A stretch of 64,000 nucleotides of DNA from Bradyrhizobium sp. 195 (GCF_023101665.1 NZ_CP082161.1:3038001-3102000); one strand, 5' to 3'. Counted from the stretch's first letter, positions 26,799-37,525 are shown. Notes: generated from the letters alone by a model not told the origin. Program-made: numbers and translations.

Positions 26799-28532
26799 TC
26801 ATCCCGCCTTGGCGACGCGGCCGTCCGCCGACCCTGCGCGCAGGTTCTGGAAGAACTTCTCCACCTCGCGCGACAGCGTGTCCGCGGTCTCCGTCAGGCT
26901 GCTTGCTGCCGTCAGCACGGAGGAGGCCGCGGTGTCGGTCTCGCCGATGGCGTCGCGGAGCGAGGTGATGTTAGCCACCAGCGTCTCGTTGCCCTGCGCG
27001 GCCGATTGCGCGTTGGACGAGATCTCGCGGGTGGCGGCGTCCTGCTGACTGACAGCGCCGGCGATCGCCGAGGTGACCTCGTTGATCTCGCGCACCGCGC
27101 CGCCGATCTCGCGGACGGCGTCGACCGCGTTGCGGGTCGAGGCCTGGATCATCGCGACGTTCTCGCTGATGTCGGCGGTCGCCTTCGCGGTCTGTCCTGC
27201 CAGCGCCTTCACTTCATGGGCGACGACGGCAAAGCCGCGGCCGGCATCGCCGGCACGCGCGGCCTCGATGGTGGCGTTGAGCGCGAGCAGATTGGTCTGC
27301 TCGGCAATCGCCTGGATCAGGCTGAGCACGCCGTCGATGCGTTGCGTCGCCGCGGCAAGGCTCTCGATCTCGGAGATCGACTTCTCGGTGCGCTGGCCGG
27401 TCTGCTCGACCGCGCCGGCGCTCTGGCGTACCTGGCGGCCGATCTCGACCACGGAGGCCGACAGCTCCTCGGCCGCGCCCGCCACCGCCGTGACGTTGTG
27501 CGAGGCCTGCTCGGTGGCATTCGCCGCCGTGCCGGCGCGGCTGCTGGCATCCGCGGTGACGCGGGTGATGGTCTGCGCGGTCTCGCGCATGACGGAGGCG
27601 TTGTCGCTGAGGCCGCGCATGATCGCGCCGATCGCCTCGCCAAACGCCTCGACGGATTGCTCGATGTGGCGGGCGCGCTCTTCGCGCGCGGCGGAGTCCT
27701 GCGAGACCTGCGAGGCGAGGTTGCGGTTGCGGCCCATCGCGTCCTGGAAGATCTGGATGGCGCGGGCCAGCGCGCCGATCTCGTCGGCGCGGCCGGTGTG
27801 CGGCACCACGATGTTTTCGGCGCCGTCGGCGACCTGCTTGATGGTCGCGGTGATGGAAGCGAGGGGACGGGCGATCGAGCGGGCGATGATGACGATGCCG
27901 ATCACGACGAGGGCCAGCGCCACGCCGCCGAGGCAGGTCAGCACGAAGGAGAGCGTGCGGTTGGTCTCGGTCTCGCGCGCGATTTGCCTGGCGCGCTCGG
28001 CGTAGACCTTGGACAGCGCCTCGAGGTCCTTGTTCAGTGCGGAGCGCACGGTGCGGTTGGCGTCGTTGTCGCCCCATTCGCGTCCGGCGGCCGCATTGAT
28101 CTCGACGCCGCGGCGCACCAGCTCCTTGCGGAACTCGACGAACTGCTCGATGCGCTTCTTGAAGGTCGCAAACTGCTCGGCATCGTCGGCTTTGACGATG
28201 GTCTCCCAGCGCTTCACGACGTCGAGGATCTGCGCGTTGAACTTGAGCAGGCCTTCGCCGTATTTCTTCACGACGGCGGGCTCGGTCGACATGTAGACGC
28301 CACGCGACTCCATCACGACCGCATAGACCAGCGAGTTGACCCGCTCGACGTTCAGCCCGGCAGCGTTCGCCGTCTCGATCGCGCTGGTCAGCTCGGCACC
28401 GCGGCGGCTGTTGTAGTCGGACAGCATCGCGATCGCCGCCGTGAGCAGCGCGAACAGCGCGAAGATCGCGTAGAGCTTGGTGGCGAGCGTGAAGCGGCCG
28501 GCTAGGCCGGCGGCAGGTTGGTCAGTGGTCAT
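26799..28532 (-). CDS. Methyl-accepting chemotaxis protein
   Basis: The protein has 577 aa. One transmembrane helix is near residues 18-40 and a second near 200-225 ([20 protein letters not shown]). The periplasmic sensor between them is helical (four-helix bundle type). A HAMP domain follows, then a long coiled-coil signalling domain with the hairpin tip [20 protein letters not shown] and the following [20 protein letters not shown]. It passes ligand information to CheA/CheW. The ligand is unknown. No che genes are nearby, so it is an orphan receptor. Confidence 0.93.
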   Translation of the reverse strand: MTTDQPAAGLAGRFTLATKLYAIFALFALLTAAIAMLSDYNSRRGAELTSAIETANAAGLNVERVNSLVYAVVMESRGVYMSTEPAVVKKYGEGLLKFNAQILDVVKRWETIVKADDAEQFATFKKRIEQFVEFRKELVRRGVEINAAAGREWGDNDANRTVRSALNKDLEALSKVYAERARQIARETETNRTLSFVLTCLGGVALALVVIGIVIIARSIARPLASITATIKQVADGAENIVVPHTGRADEIGALARAIQIFQDAMGRNRNLASQVSQDSAAREERARHIEQSVEAFGEAIGAIMRGLSDNASVMRETAQTITRVTADASSRAGTAANATEQASHNVTAVAGAAEELSASVVEIGRQVRQSAGAVEQTGQRTEKSISEIESLAAATQRIDGVLSLIQAIAEQTNLLALNATIEAARAGDAGRGFAVVAHEVKALAGQTAKATADISENVAMIQASTRNAVDAVREIGGAVREINEVTSAIAGAVSQQDAATREISSNAQSAAQGNETLVANITSLRDAIGETDTAASSVLTAASSLTETADTLSREVEKFFQNLRAGSADGRVAKAG

Positions 28533-28754
28533 GGTGTTCAGGGCCCCGGAATGGCCTGAAGCGGCCGGTGAGCACGGTCGTCTGAATTTGATGCAAATCT
28601 ATGCAGAACGAAGATAGACGCGGCGTTAACGCAGGGGCTGGCCCCCTTCGCCCTTAGTCGAAAGAAAGTAAGATATTTCAGCGTCTTGATCCGAAGGTAT
28701 AGTCTTGAGATCGCGCTGGAGTCGGTCACTGGCCGACGAACCCCGGAGAGGCCC

Positions 28755-30137
28755 TTGGTCTACCGCCACACCATCGACGCCACGACCTACACTTTCCCTG
28801 ATTTGCGCGACCTGCTCGCCAAGGCGACGCCGCCGCGCTCCGGCGACCGGCTGGCCGGGATCGCCGCCGACACGGCAGAGCAGATGATCGCGGCGCGGAT
28901 GGCGCTCGCCGACGTTTCGCTCGCCCAATTCCTGCAGGAAGCCGTTATCCCCTATGAGGCCGACGAGGTCACCCGCCTGGTCATCGACAGCCATGACGCC
29001 AAGGCCTTCGCGCCGGTGGCATCCCTGACGGTCGGCGGCTTCCGCGACTGGCTGCTGTCGGATGCCGCCACGCCGGAGGTCCTGAAGACGCTCGGGCCCG
29101 GCATTGCCCCGGAGATGGCGGCTGCGGTCTCAAAACTGATGCGCAACCAGGACCTGATCCTGGCGGCGCGCAAATGCGAGGTCACCACCGCCTTCCGCAA
29201 CACCATCGGCCTGAAGGGGCGGATGAGCACGCGGCTGCAGCCCAACCATCCGTTCGACGATGCCAGGGGCATCACCGCCTCGATCCTGGACGGCATCCTG
29301 CTCGGGGCCGGCGATGCCTGCATCGGCATCAATCCCGCGAGCGACGATCCGGCCGTTATCGCGCAATTGCTGCGGCTGCTCGACGAGATCATCGCGCGGC
29401 TGAAGATTCCGACGCAAGCTTGCGTGCTGACCCATGTCACGACGACGCTGTCGCTGATCGGGCAGGGCGTGCCGGTTGATCTCGTCTTTCAGTCGGTCGC
29501 CGGCACCGAGGCCGCCAACCGCAGCTTCGGCATCGACCTTGCGCTTCTGAAGGAGGCGCAGGAGGCCGGCCTGTCGCAGAAGCGCGGCACCGTCGGGCAA
29601 AACGTGATGTATTTCGAGACCGGGCAGGGCTCCGCGCTGTCGGCGGGCGCCCATCACGGCGTCGACCAGCAGACCTGCGAGGCGCGCGCCTATGCGGTTG
29701 CCCGCGCCTTTGCCCCGCTATTGGTCAACAGCGTGGTCGGCTTCATCGGCCCGGAATATCTCTATGACGGCAAGGAAATCATCCGGGCGGGACTGGAGGA
29801 TCATTTCTGCGGCAAGCTGCTCGGCCTGCCGCTCGGGATCGACATCTGCTACACCAACCATGCCGAGGCGGACCAGGACGACATGGATAATCTGCTGACG
29901 CTGCTCGCGGCCGCCGGCGTCACCTTCATCATGGGCGTCCCCGGTGCGGACGACGTCATGCTGAACTACCAGTCGACGTCTTTTCACGACGCGCTCTATG
30001 TCCGTGACGTCTTCGGTTTGCGCCGCGCGCCGGAATTTGACGACTGGCTGGCACGGTCGGGCATTACAGGCGCCGATTTCCGACTTGCCCGCGATGCAGG
30101 CCTGCTGCCCGATTTTGCCTCGCGGCTGATTGCGTGA
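28755..30137 (+). CDS. eutB: Ethanolamine ammonia-lyase large subunit
   Basis: EutB with EutC splits ethanolamine into acetaldehyde and ammonia using adenosylcobalamin. I choose TTG 28755 (LVYRHTIDATTYTFPDL), which has GGAGAGG just upstream and matches the family N-terminus, giving 460 aa; an ATG at 28686 adds 23 unconserved residues. Conserved stretches include RMSTRLQPNHP, VGQNVMYFETGQGSALSAGA and the DICYTNHAEADQDDMDNLL region. Unlike the enteric operon there are no microcompartment genes. The next gene is hpnP, then eutC, so the two enzyme subunits are split by an unrelated gene. Confidence 0.93.
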   Translation: MVYRHTIDATTYTFPDLRDLLAKATPPRSGDRLAGIAADTAEQMIAARMALADVSLAQFLQEAVIPYEADEVTRLVIDSHDAKAFAPVASLTVGGFRDWLLSDAATPEVLKTLGPGIAPEMAAAVSKLMRNQDLILAARKCEVTTAFRNTIGLKGRMSTRLQPNHPFDDARGITASILDGILLGAGDACIGINPASDDPAVIAQLLRLLDEIIARLKIPTQACVLTHVTTTLSLIGQGVPVDLVFQSVAGTEAANRSFGIDLALLKEAQEAGLSQKRGTVGQNVMYFETGQGSALSAGAHHGVDQQTCEARAYAVARAFAPLLVNSVVGFIGPEYLYDGKEIIRAGLEDHFCGKLLGLPLGIDICYTNHAEADQDDMDNLLTLLAAAGVTFIMGVPGADDVMLNYQSTSFHDALYVRDVFGLRRAPEFDDWLARSGITGADFRLARDAGLLPDFASRLIA

Positions 30138-30296
30138 GGCAGTACGAGGCGTCAAACTCTCCCCTTCAGGAAACCATCGGCGCCTGCCGGAATTATGCTT
30201 GTGCCACAATATTGAGAAATTCCGGCGACAGCGTTACGCTATATGTCTGGCTGGCAATTTCCGCACCATTCGGTCGAGCGTGGCGGGGGAGCTTAG

Positions 30297-31883
30297 ATGC
30301 GAGCTGAAAGTAACGGGACGGCCCGGCGGATTCTCTGCGTGTTTCCGCGATACACCTCGTCGTTCGGGACGTTCGAGCATTCCTATCCCCTGACCGACGG
30401 CGTCCGTGCCTTCATGCCGCCCCAGGGGCTGCTGCTGATCTCCGCCTATCTGCCGCAGGGCTGGCAGGTCAAATTCGTCGACGAGAATCTTCGCCGCACG
30501 ACGAACGAGGAGTTCGCGTGGGCGGAAGCGGTGTTCGTCAGCGGCATGCACATCCAGCGCCAGCAGATGAACGACATCTGCCGCCGCGCCCATGAATTCG
30601 ATCTGCCCGTCGCGCTCGGCGGTCCCTCGGTCAGCGCCTGCCCGGACTATTATCCGTCGTTCGACTATCTCCATGTCGGCGAGCTCGGCGATGCCACCAA
30701 CCAGCTGATTGAAATCCTGTCGCGCGACACCTCCCGCCCCGAGGGCCAAGTGGTGCTGACGACCAAGGATCGCGTGCCGATGACGGAGTTTCCGATCCCG
30801 GCCTACGAACTTGCCGACGTGAAGAAATATTTCCTCGGCAGCATCCAGTATTCGAGCGGCTGTCCCTATCAGTGCGAGTTCTGCGACATCCCCGGCCTCT
30901 ACGGCCGCAACCCGCGCATCAAGTCGCCGCAGCAGATCATCGCCGAGCTCGACCGGCTGCGCGAATGCGGCATGACTGACACGGTCTATTTCGTCGACGA
31001 CAATTTCATCGGCAACCGCAAGGCGGCGATGGACCTGTTGCCGCACCTGATCGAATGGCAGAAGCGGACCGGCTATGTGGTGCGGCTCGCCTGCGAGGCG
31101 ACGCTCAACATCGCCAAGAGGCCCGAGATCCTCGAGAAGATGCGCGAGGCCTATTTCATCACCATCTTCTGCGGCATCGAGACGCCGGATCCCGACGCGC
31201 TGAAGGCGATGCAGAAGGACCACAACATGATGGTCCCGATCCTGGAGGGCGTGCGCACCATCAACTCCTACGGCATGGAGGTCGTCTCGGGCATCATCAT
31301 GGGGCTCGACACCGACAAGCCGAATACGTCGGAGGCGCTGCTCGCCTTCGTCGAGGAGTCCCGGATTCCGCTGCTCACGATCAATTTGCTTCAGGCGCTG
31401 CCGAAGACCCCGTTGTGGGATAGGCTCGAACGCGAGGGGCGGCTGGTCGACGACGACGGCCGCGATTCCAACGTCGACTTCCTGTTGCCCTATGACGAGG
31501 TCGTCGCATCCTGGAAGCACGCCATGGGCGTCGCCTACGAGCCCGAGAAGGTCTACGCGCGCTTCCAGTATCAATGCGACCACGTCTATGTGCACCGCCT
31601 CAAGATGCCGGTGCCAGACGAGATGAGGACTTGGCGCAACATCCGGCGTGGCCTCGTCATGCTGCGCAACATCTTCTGGAAGGTCGGTGTGCTCGGCGAT
31701 TACAAGCGCGTGTTCTGGAAGTTCGCGCTGGGGCGCATCAAGCGCGGCGATCTCGAAGGCCTGATCGGCTGCACCCTGATCGCGCACCATCTCATCACCT
31801 TTGCACGCGCGGCCTCCAGCGGCAGGCAGAACGCCTCGAACTACTCGATCCGGCTGCGCGAGGCCGCCGTTCCCGCCGAATGA
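30297..31883 (+). CDS. hpnP: Hopanoid C-2 methylase, B12-binding radical SAM protein
   Basis: The protein has 528 aa. The N-terminal half (about 10-150) is a cobalamin-binding domain. The radical-SAM core follows, with C189-x3-C193-x2-C196 ([17 protein letters not shown]). The C-terminal part ([17 protein letters not shown] onwards) belongs to the DUF4070 type. HpnP methylates hopanoids at C-2 to give 2-methylhopanoids. GGGGGAG precedes the ATG. It starts 159 bp after eutB and its stop overlaps the eutC start (ATGA). Sequence fits HpnP; other B12-radical SAM methylases share the fold, but the hopanoid cluster nearby supports the call. Confidence 0.87.
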   Translation: MRAESNGTARRILCVFPRYTSSFGTFEHSYPLTDGVRAFMPPQGLLLISAYLPQGWQVKFVDENLRRTTNEEFAWAEAVFVSGMHIQRQQMNDICRRAHEFDLPVALGGPSVSACPDYYPSFDYLHVGELGDATNQLIEILSRDTSRPEGQVVLTTKDRVPMTEFPIPAYELADVKKYFLGSIQYSSGCPYQCEFCDIPGLYGRNPRIKSPQQIIAELDRLRECGMTDTVYFVDDNFIGNRKAAMDLLPHLIEWQKRTGYVVRLACEATLNIAKRPEILEKMREAYFITIFCGIETPDPDALKAMQKDHNMMVPILEGVRTINSYGMEVVSGIIMGLDTDKPNTSEALLAFVEESRIPLLTINLLQALPKTPLWDRLEREGRLVDDDGRDSNVDFLLPYDEVVASWKHAMGVAYEPEKVYARFQYQCDHVYVHRLKMPVPDEMRTWRNIRRGLVMLRNIFWKVGVLGDYKRVFWKFALGRIKRGDLEGLIGCTLIAHHLITFARAASSGRQNASNYSIRLREAAVPAE

Positions 31884-32665
31884 GTGACAAGTCCGTTCCG
31901 GCTCACCCCCCCATCGACCTGCGGTCGTTCACGCCCGCGCGCGTCGCGCTCGGGCGCAGTGGCGCAAGCGTGCCGACCAAGGCGCTGCTCGATTTCACGC
32001 TTGATCATGCCCGCGCCCGCGATGCCGTGCACGCCGCCTTCGACGCGCCGCGTCTGCTCGCCGATCTCGGTGCGCTTGGACTTCCTGTTACCGAGGTCAG
32101 GAGCCAGGCAGTCGACCGCGGGGACTATCTGCGGCGGCCGGATCTGGGACGACGGCTTGAACCCGGCTCGGCCGAGGCTCTGGCGCAGGCGGCCGCGGCG
32201 CCTCGCCAGTTCGCGCTCGTGATCGGCGACGGCCTGTCCGCGGCCGCGGTCCATGCCCATGCGGTCGCCCTGGTGAGGCGCCTGCTGCCGCTGCTCGCGG
32301 AAGGGGACCATGTCGCGGTCGGCCATGTCGTCGTCGCCTCAGGCGCGCGCGTTGCGCTCGGCGACGAGATCGGCGCGATTCTCGGCGCGCGCATGGTGGC
32401 GACGCTGATCGGCGAGCGGCCGGGTCTGTCGGCGCCCGACAGTCTCGGCGCCTATCTGACTTTCGAGCCGAAGCCCGGCCGCACCGATGCCGAGCGAAAT
32501 TGCGTGTCCAACATCCACCACGCCGGGCTCAGCTATGACGAGGCCGCCTCCAAGATCGCCTGGCTGGTCCGCGAGGGGCTGGCGCGGCAGGTCAGTGGCG
32601 TGGCGCTGAAGGACGAGAGCGCGGACCGCGCGCCGCGTCGAATTGGCACATTCCCGCCCGGATGA
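31880..32665 (+). CDS. eutC: Ethanolamine ammonia-lyase small subunit
   Basis: The protein has 261 aa from ATG 31880, which overlaps the hpnP stop by 4 bases, so translation is coupled to hpnP rather than to eutB. Family features are [20 protein letters not shown] at the N-terminus, [18 protein letters not shown] near 110, [20 protein letters not shown] near 175 and the [18 protein letters not shown] block near 210. It forms the active complex with EutB. Confident. Confidence 0.94.
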   Translation: MSDKSVPAHPPIDLRSFTPARVALGRSGASVPTKALLDFTLDHARARDAVHAAFDAPRLLADLGALGLPVTEVRSQAVDRGDYLRRPDLGRRLEPGSAEALAQAAAAPRQFALVIGDGLSAAAVHAHAVALVRRLLPLLAEGDHVAVGHVVVASGARVALGDEIGAILGARMVATLIGERPGLSAPDSLGAYLTFEPKPGRTDAERNCVSNIHHAGLSYDEAASKIAWLVREGLARQVSGVALKDESADRAPRRIGTFPPG

Positions 32666-32874
32666 CCGGCATCGAGGGTCCAGATCGCCGCTTCTTGATC
32701 GATTCGGCCATACTTCGCCTGCTTGCGAAAAGACCAGTTGACCTGCTAAACCCCCCACGGCGATTTTCCCGCGCATTTTCAAAGGGCAAGCCTCCCATTG
32801 GTATGGCGTTTTCAAGCCGTTCGCGGGGCGCGATAAGCTCTCAAGACCGAGTCGATTTAGGAACTGGATAAGGC

Positions 32875-35241
32875 ATGCTCGAAAAGCACAGCGAGAATGA
32901 GGTTCATGTCGACAAGGTCGAGCAGGGACCTACGTCCTCGATCGCCTTCGGGCTGGAGCGTCTGGGGCTGATCGCAGTCCGGGCGCCGATCGTTTCCTGC
33001 ATTGTCCTGCTCGTCTTGATCGTCGGCGCCGTGTTCGGCATCCACCGGATCAAGATCGACGATTCGCTGTCGCAGCTCTTCCGCTCCGACAGCCGCGAAT
33101 TCCACCAATATGAAGAGGTGACAAAGAAGTTCCCGGCCGAGGAATTCGACGTCCTCGTCGTGGTCGAAGGCAAGAACCTCCTGGCGCGGAATAATCTCGA
33201 GAAGCTGCGCGACTTCGTCACCGACATGCAGCTGGTCGAGGGCACGCGCGGCCTGGTCTCGCTGTTCTCCGCGCGCCAGGCGCCGGCGCCGGGCAAGCTG
33301 CCGGCGGCACTGTTCCCGGCCGAGCTGCCCCAGGGCGCCGACTACGACAAGTTCATCGAGACCGTCAAAAACAACGAAATCATCCGCGGCAAGCTGTTGT
33401 CGGAAGACGGCACGCTGGCGCTGATCGTGCTGTCGCTCGATCCGGAGGTGGTCGCCTCCAGCAAGCTGACCAAGACCGTCGCCGACATCCGCGCGCTGAT
33501 GAAGGAGGATCTCAGCGAGACCGGGCTCAACGTGCAGCTTTCCGGCGTGCCGGTGATGCAGCTCGAGATCCGCAACGCGGTCGAGCGCGACGGGCTGACC
33601 TACAACATCCTCGGCATCCTCGCCGGCTGCGTCATCGCCATCATCTTCTTCCGCAAGATCTCGTTCATGGTCGCCGCGGCATTCCCGCCGATGATCGCGA
33701 TCCTGCTGGCGCTCGGCGCGCTCGGCTGGGCCAATTTCAATCTCAACATGTTCCTGAACGTGATGACGCCGCTCATCATGGTCATCAGTTTCTCAGACTC
33801 GATGCAGCTCACCTTCGCCGCGCGCGACCGGCTGATCGCGGGCCAGGACAAGTACACCGCGTTCAAGAACGCAGTGCTGGTGGTGGGACCGGCCTGCGTG
33901 CTGACGCACGGCACCGCCGGCATTTCCTTCATCGCGCTCCAGTTCTCCAACTCCGACCTGATCCGCAAGTTCGGCGAGGCGGGCCTCGCCGCCACCATCA
34001 TCGCGCTGGTCGCGGTGCTGTCGCTGGTGCCGGTGTTCGGCGTGCTGCTCGTGCGCAACGAGAAGACGTTCGCGGTCAAGTTCCAGAGCGCGGATGCCGG
34101 CGTCCAGGCGCTGCGCAATTTCTGCTACTGGATCGCGGTGCGCATGGTGGGCCGGCCCGGCCTGTTCAGCCTGATCGCGGTGCTGTTCGTCGGCGGCCTC
34201 GGCGTCATCTACGCCAATCTGGAGCCGCGCTACCGGCTCGCCGACCAGGTGCCGGACAAGCGTCAGGCGGTCGCCGCCAGCGATCGGCTGGATGCCAAGC
34301 TCACCGGCGCCAATCCAGTCAACGTGCTGATCCAGTTCCCGAAGGGTGAATCGCTCTATTCGCCGGAGACGCTCCAGACCATCGCGGACGTGCATGCGAC
34401 CGTGGAGAAGGCGGCCGGTGTCGGCAATGTCTGGTCGGTTGAGACCCTGCGCCGCTGGCTCGCGGAAAAGGCCGGCAGCGCCGACGTCGCGACGCTGAAG
34501 GAATATGTCAGCGTCATCCCCGAGCATCTGGTGCGGCGCTTCATCGACGCCGAGCAGGACGCGGTCGTGGTGGCCGGCCGCGTGCCGGACAAGGATTCCA
34601 GCCAGCTTCTGCCGATCGTCGACAAGCTCGATTCCGAGCTCGACGCCGTCCGCAAGAAGCATCCCGGCTATGAGGTCGCGGTAACCGGTCTTGCCGCGAT
34701 CGCCGCGCGCAACTCGGCCAGCATGATCGAGAAGCTGAATCGCGGGCTCACTGTCGAATTCGCGCTGGTCGCGATTTTCATCGGCCTTGCCTTCCGCTCC
34801 TGGGTGGTGATGTTCGCCTGCATCCTGCCGGGCATCTTCCCCGTCGTGATGTCGGGAACGGTGCTGTGGGCGATGGGCGAGGGCCTGCAATTCGCCAGCG
34901 TTGTCGCGCTTACCGTCTCGTTCGGGCTGGGCTTAAGTGCCACCATCCACTTCCTCAATCGCCTCAGGCTCGAGAGCAAGCCGGGCGTTGGCTCGGCGCT
35001 CGCGGTGGAGCGGGCGACCGTGCTGGTCGGACCGGCGCTGATTCTGACCACGGTGGTGCTGGCCTGCGGCCTCGTCGTCACCGTGTTCTCCGATCTGCCG
35101 TCGCTGCGGCTGTTCGGCTGGCTCAGTGCCTTCTCGATGGTGATGGCCCTGGTCGCCGACCTCTTCATCCTCCGGCCGACGGCGATGTGGCTGATCAACC
35201 TGCACGCCAAGCTGCAGGGAACCGACAAGCCGGCGATCTAG
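32875..35241 (+). CDS. RND/MMPL-family exporter
   Basis: The protein has 788 aa with the two-fold RND layout: TM1 near 35-57, a periplasmic loop to about 240, a TM bundle (LGILAGCVIAIIFF onward) to about 410, a second loop, and a final TM bundle from about 620. It is the smaller MMPL/HpnN-like type and lacks an adaptor or TolC gene nearby. Its place directly after eutB-hpnP-eutC, 209 bp on, suggests lipid or hopanoid traffic, but that is inference. It is distinct from the HpnN gene at 48616. Confidence 0.82.
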   Translation: MLEKHSENEVHVDKVEQGPTSSIAFGLERLGLIAVRAPIVSCIVLLVLIVGAVFGIHRIKIDDSLSQLFRSDSREFHQYEEVTKKFPAEEFDVLVVVEGKNLLARNNLEKLRDFVTDMQLVEGTRGLVSLFSARQAPAPGKLPAALFPAELPQGADYDKFIETVKNNEIIRGKLLSEDGTLALIVLSLDPEVVASSKLTKTVADIRALMKEDLSETGLNVQLSGVPVMQLEIRNAVERDGLTYNILGILAGCVIAIIFFRKISFMVAAAFPPMIAILLALGALGWANFNLNMFLNVMTPLIMVISFSDSMQLTFAARDRLIAGQDKYTAFKNAVLVVGPACVLTHGTAGISFIALQFSNSDLIRKFGEAGLAATIIALVAVLSLVPVFGVLLVRNEKTFAVKFQSADAGVQALRNFCYWIAVRMVGRPGLFSLIAVLFVGGLGVIYANLEPRYRLADQVPDKRQAVAASDRLDAKLTGANPVNVLIQFPKGESLYSPETLQTIADVHATVEKAAGVGNVWSVETLRRWLAEKAGSADVATLKEYVSVIPEHLVRRFIDAEQDAVVVAGRVPDKDSSQLLPIVDKLDSELDAVRKKHPGYEVAVTGLAAIAARNSASMIEKLNRGLTVEFALVAIFIGLAFRSWVVMFACILPGIFPVVMSGTVLWAMGEGLQFASVVALTVSFGLGLSATIHFLNRLRLESKPGVGSALAVERATVLVGPALILTTVVLACGLVVTVFSDLPSLRLFGWLSAFSMVMALVADLFILRPTAMWLINLHAKLQGTDKPAI

Positions 35242-35457
35242 TCGCCATCGCGCTCTCACATGGAGCGTCCTTCGGGCTCTCAAGCGCAAGAGACGCGCTT
35301 GGGACCGATCTTTTTCACGGCTGACGAACCTTTGCTGCGCGACCTTGTTCAACCAAGGCTGCGAGATTGTCGTTTGGGATGTCCCTGTCAGCGGACAGGC
35401 GGCGAGTGAGGGATTGTGAAACGCCTTGGGTGACAGCCGCAGCTCCGGGAGGGTTGC

Positions 35458-36726
35458 ATGCGCGTCAAGCCTGAGCATCAGTTTGCGCCAAACCCCGCCG
35501 GTGATCGCATCGACTCGCGCGATCCTGTCTTTGCCGGTTCAGCTCCAGTCACCGGGGCCGGTGAACCTGTCGTGGACTGGGAGAAGGTCGTGCTCGTGAC
35601 CGCGACCGTCGGCGTGTTCGCAGTTGCCACCGGACTGTCTTCGCCGCTGCTCGCGTTGGTCCTCAAGAAGGAACTATTCAGCGATCTTCTGATCGGGGCC
35701 AATGCCGCGATGACGCCAATTGGGCTGTTGACCTCGGCGCTCTGCGTGCCGCGGTTTGCACAGCGCGTCGGCGGCAGTAGGGCCGCCGTCGGTTTTGCGC
35801 TGACCGCAGCCGCAGCGCTTGTCCTGATGGCGATCTTTCCCATGCTGTGGGTCTGGTTTCCAGCGCGGTTTGTGCTCGGTCTCGCCATCGGAGGCTTCTA
35901 CATCGTCAACAAGGCGTGGCTGAACGAGATCGCCGCGCCAGCCTATCGCGGTCGCATCGTCGGAATTTATGCTGCCGTCCTGGCCGCGGGTTTTTCGCTA
36001 GGCCCGTTCGCGCTCGCGCTTACCGGCTCTTCAGGATGGCTACCTTTCGCAGTGGGGATTTCGGCGCTGCTGACCGCTGCGCTAATCACGGCAATCTTCG
36101 CGCGCCGGCTTCCCGGCTTCGCAGTCGAACAGCGCGCTTCTGTCGCGAGTTTCCTGCCGCGCGCGCCGGTTCTTCTCGTCGCGGTCGGGGTCTTCGGCTT
36201 GTTCGATCAAGCCACGCTCGCTTTTCTCCCGGCATTCGGGGTGAGGAACGGATTTTCCGAGCAAACCATGGCCGTCGGCCTTGCCCTGCTCAATGCCGGC
36301 AACGTGGTCCTGCAGGTCCCGATCGGCTGGCTTGCGGACCGGTTTCCGCGACGGCTCGTGCTGGCGGGGTGTTCGGTTGCGGCTGCGGGCGGCGCCGTCT
36401 TGCTCACCCTTGCCGTCCGCCACGAACCGTTCGCGCTGTTTGCATTTCTGTTCGTCTGGGGCGCATGCGCATGCGGCGTGACGACCGTTGCGCTCGCCGA
36501 GCTCGGCGATCGTTTCGGCGGTCCGGCGCTGCTGGCGGGCAGCGCGGCCTTCACGCTCAGCAGCGGCGTCGGCGGCATGCTGGGTGGGCCGCTCACCGGC
36601 GCTGCCATCGACAAAGCCGGCGACAGCGGCCTGATCCTGGTCCTGGCCGGCGCCTACGGACTGCTCGGGCTTGTGGTTGCGGCTTTCCCGCTCACGCGTC
36701 GATCCGGACGATCCCGTACGGATTGA
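35458..36726 (+). CDS. MFS transporter
   Basis: The protein has 422 aa with about 12 hydrophobic segments starting near residue 43 (VVLVTATVGVFAVATGLSSP). It has the MFS loop after TM2 (LCVPRFAQRVGGSRAAVGFA) and the matching loop before the second half (WLADRFPRRLVLAGCS). It is a predicted inner-membrane secondary transporter, probably an exporter by resemblance to YcaD-type carriers. The substrate is unknown. Its end overlaps the convergent minus-strand gene by 35 bases. Confidence 0.85.
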   Translation: MRVKPEHQFAPNPAGDRIDSRDPVFAGSAPVTGAGEPVVDWEKVVLVTATVGVFAVATGLSSPLLALVLKKELFSDLLIGANAAMTPIGLLTSALCVPRFAQRVGGSRAAVGFALTAAAALVLMAIFPMLWVWFPARFVLGLAIGGFYIVNKAWLNEIAAPAYRGRIVGIYAAVLAAGFSLGPFALALTGSSGWLPFAVGISALLTAALITAIFARRLPGFAVEQRASVASFLPRAPVLLVAVGVFGLFDQATLAFLPAFGVRNGFSEQTMAVGLALLNAGNVVLQVPIGWLADRFPRRLVLAGCSVAAAGGAVLLTLAVRHEPFALFAFLFVWGACACGVTTVALAELGDRFGGPALLAGSAAFTLSSGVGGMLGGPLTGAAIDKAGDSGLILVLAGAYGLLGLVVAAFPLTRRSGRSRTD

Positions 36727-37525
36727 ACTTGAAATCGCTCTCGGCGTAGTCCTGCTCCCGCGACAGCGTTAGCTTTCGGTCGCGCAGCGTGGCCTCGATG
36801 CCGTGCTCGGTCATGGCGTCAGCGATCTCGTCCATCAGTTTGACCGCGTCCCGATCGCTGCCGCGCGATGTCGCGACATAAACCTCCGGCAAGCCGACGA
36901 GGTGATAGCCGACGGACTCGTAATAGCGATCGCCGGCTAGCGGGCGCTTGGCGAACGCGAGACGACACGCCTTCGTGACGGCGGGGGTCATCTTCAGGCC
37001 CTGGCTGGTCTTCGAGCCCTTGCGAGCCTGAACGGCGAGACTGCGCCACCGCGCGACGCCATGGGCGACGCCGGCGCTTTCGCCTTTCGCCGCAATGGCG
37101 CCTGCGTCGAACATCTCGTCCACGATCAGCAAGGCGGCGGCCGCATAGGCGGCCGACTTCTGTTGATCGATCGGCGGGCTTTGCACGTAGAGGACCGATT
37201 TGTGGTTGGCCACCGCGGCCTCGTCCGCCGCGGACCAGGCTTTCGGGAAGACGCGGTCCCAGCACACGCCGAATGACCGCTCCATGCGCGGATCGGACTT
37301 GGCTTGCGAATAGGTGCGGTCGATCTCGAAGTTGAAATCGGCGATGGTCTTGGCGATCGCTTTCGGCGGCTGCAGCAGTTTATCGTCCCTGCCGAGGAAG
37401 CAGAGCACATGGCGCGGCTTCACCGGTGAAGGCTGCATGTTCGCTCCCTGCTGATCATTGGCGAAGGCCCGGGTGGCCACGAAGAGCCCGGCGGCCTTGA
37501 GCAGATGTCTGCGAATTGGGTCCAT
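36692..37525 (-). CDS. Exported protein of unknown function (twin-arginine-like leader)
   Basis: The protein has 277 aa from ATG 37525. The leader MDPIRRHLLKAAGLFVATRA has paired arginines before a hydrophobic stretch and an AFA cleavage site, resembling a Tat signal without the full SRRxFLK motif. The mature part reads SPVKPRHVLCFLGRDD at the start and ends NPYGIVRIDA. The middle part (GYHLVGLPEVYVATSRGSDRD) vaguely recalls DUF4261 proteins. I cannot name the family. Its stop lies inside the end of the MFS gene. Confidence 0.7.
   Translation of the reverse strand: MDPIRRHLLKAAGLFVATRAFANDQQGANMQPSPVKPRHVLCFLGRDDKLLQPPKAIAKTIADFNFEIDRTYSQAKSDPRMERSFGVCWDRVFPKAWSAADEAAVANHKSVLYVQSPPIDQQKSAAYAAAALLIVDEMFDAGAIAAKGESAGVAHGVARWRSLAVQARKGSKTSQGLKMTPAVTKACRLAFAKRPLAGDRYYESVGYHLVGLPEVYVATSRGSDRDAVKLMDEIADAMTEHGIEATLRDRKLTLSREQDYAESDFKFNPYGIVRIDA

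Noticed and set aside
28533..28754. Cobalamin riboswitch before eutB
   Set aside because: Looked for a B12-box-like sequence because EutB and HpnP both need B12; none was convincing.
30138..30296. EcfG promoter directly before hpnP
   Set aside because: CGTT is present near 30231, but no GGAAC lies 16 or 17 bases upstream of it.
32861..32885. EcfG -35 (GGAAC) before the RND exporter
   Set aside because: No CGTT at the right spacing, and the start codon follows at once.
35281..35301. Terminator after the RND exporter
   Set aside because: CAAGCGC/GCGCTTG forms a 7-base stem, but the T-run is about 10 bases away, so it is not a convincing intrinsic terminator.
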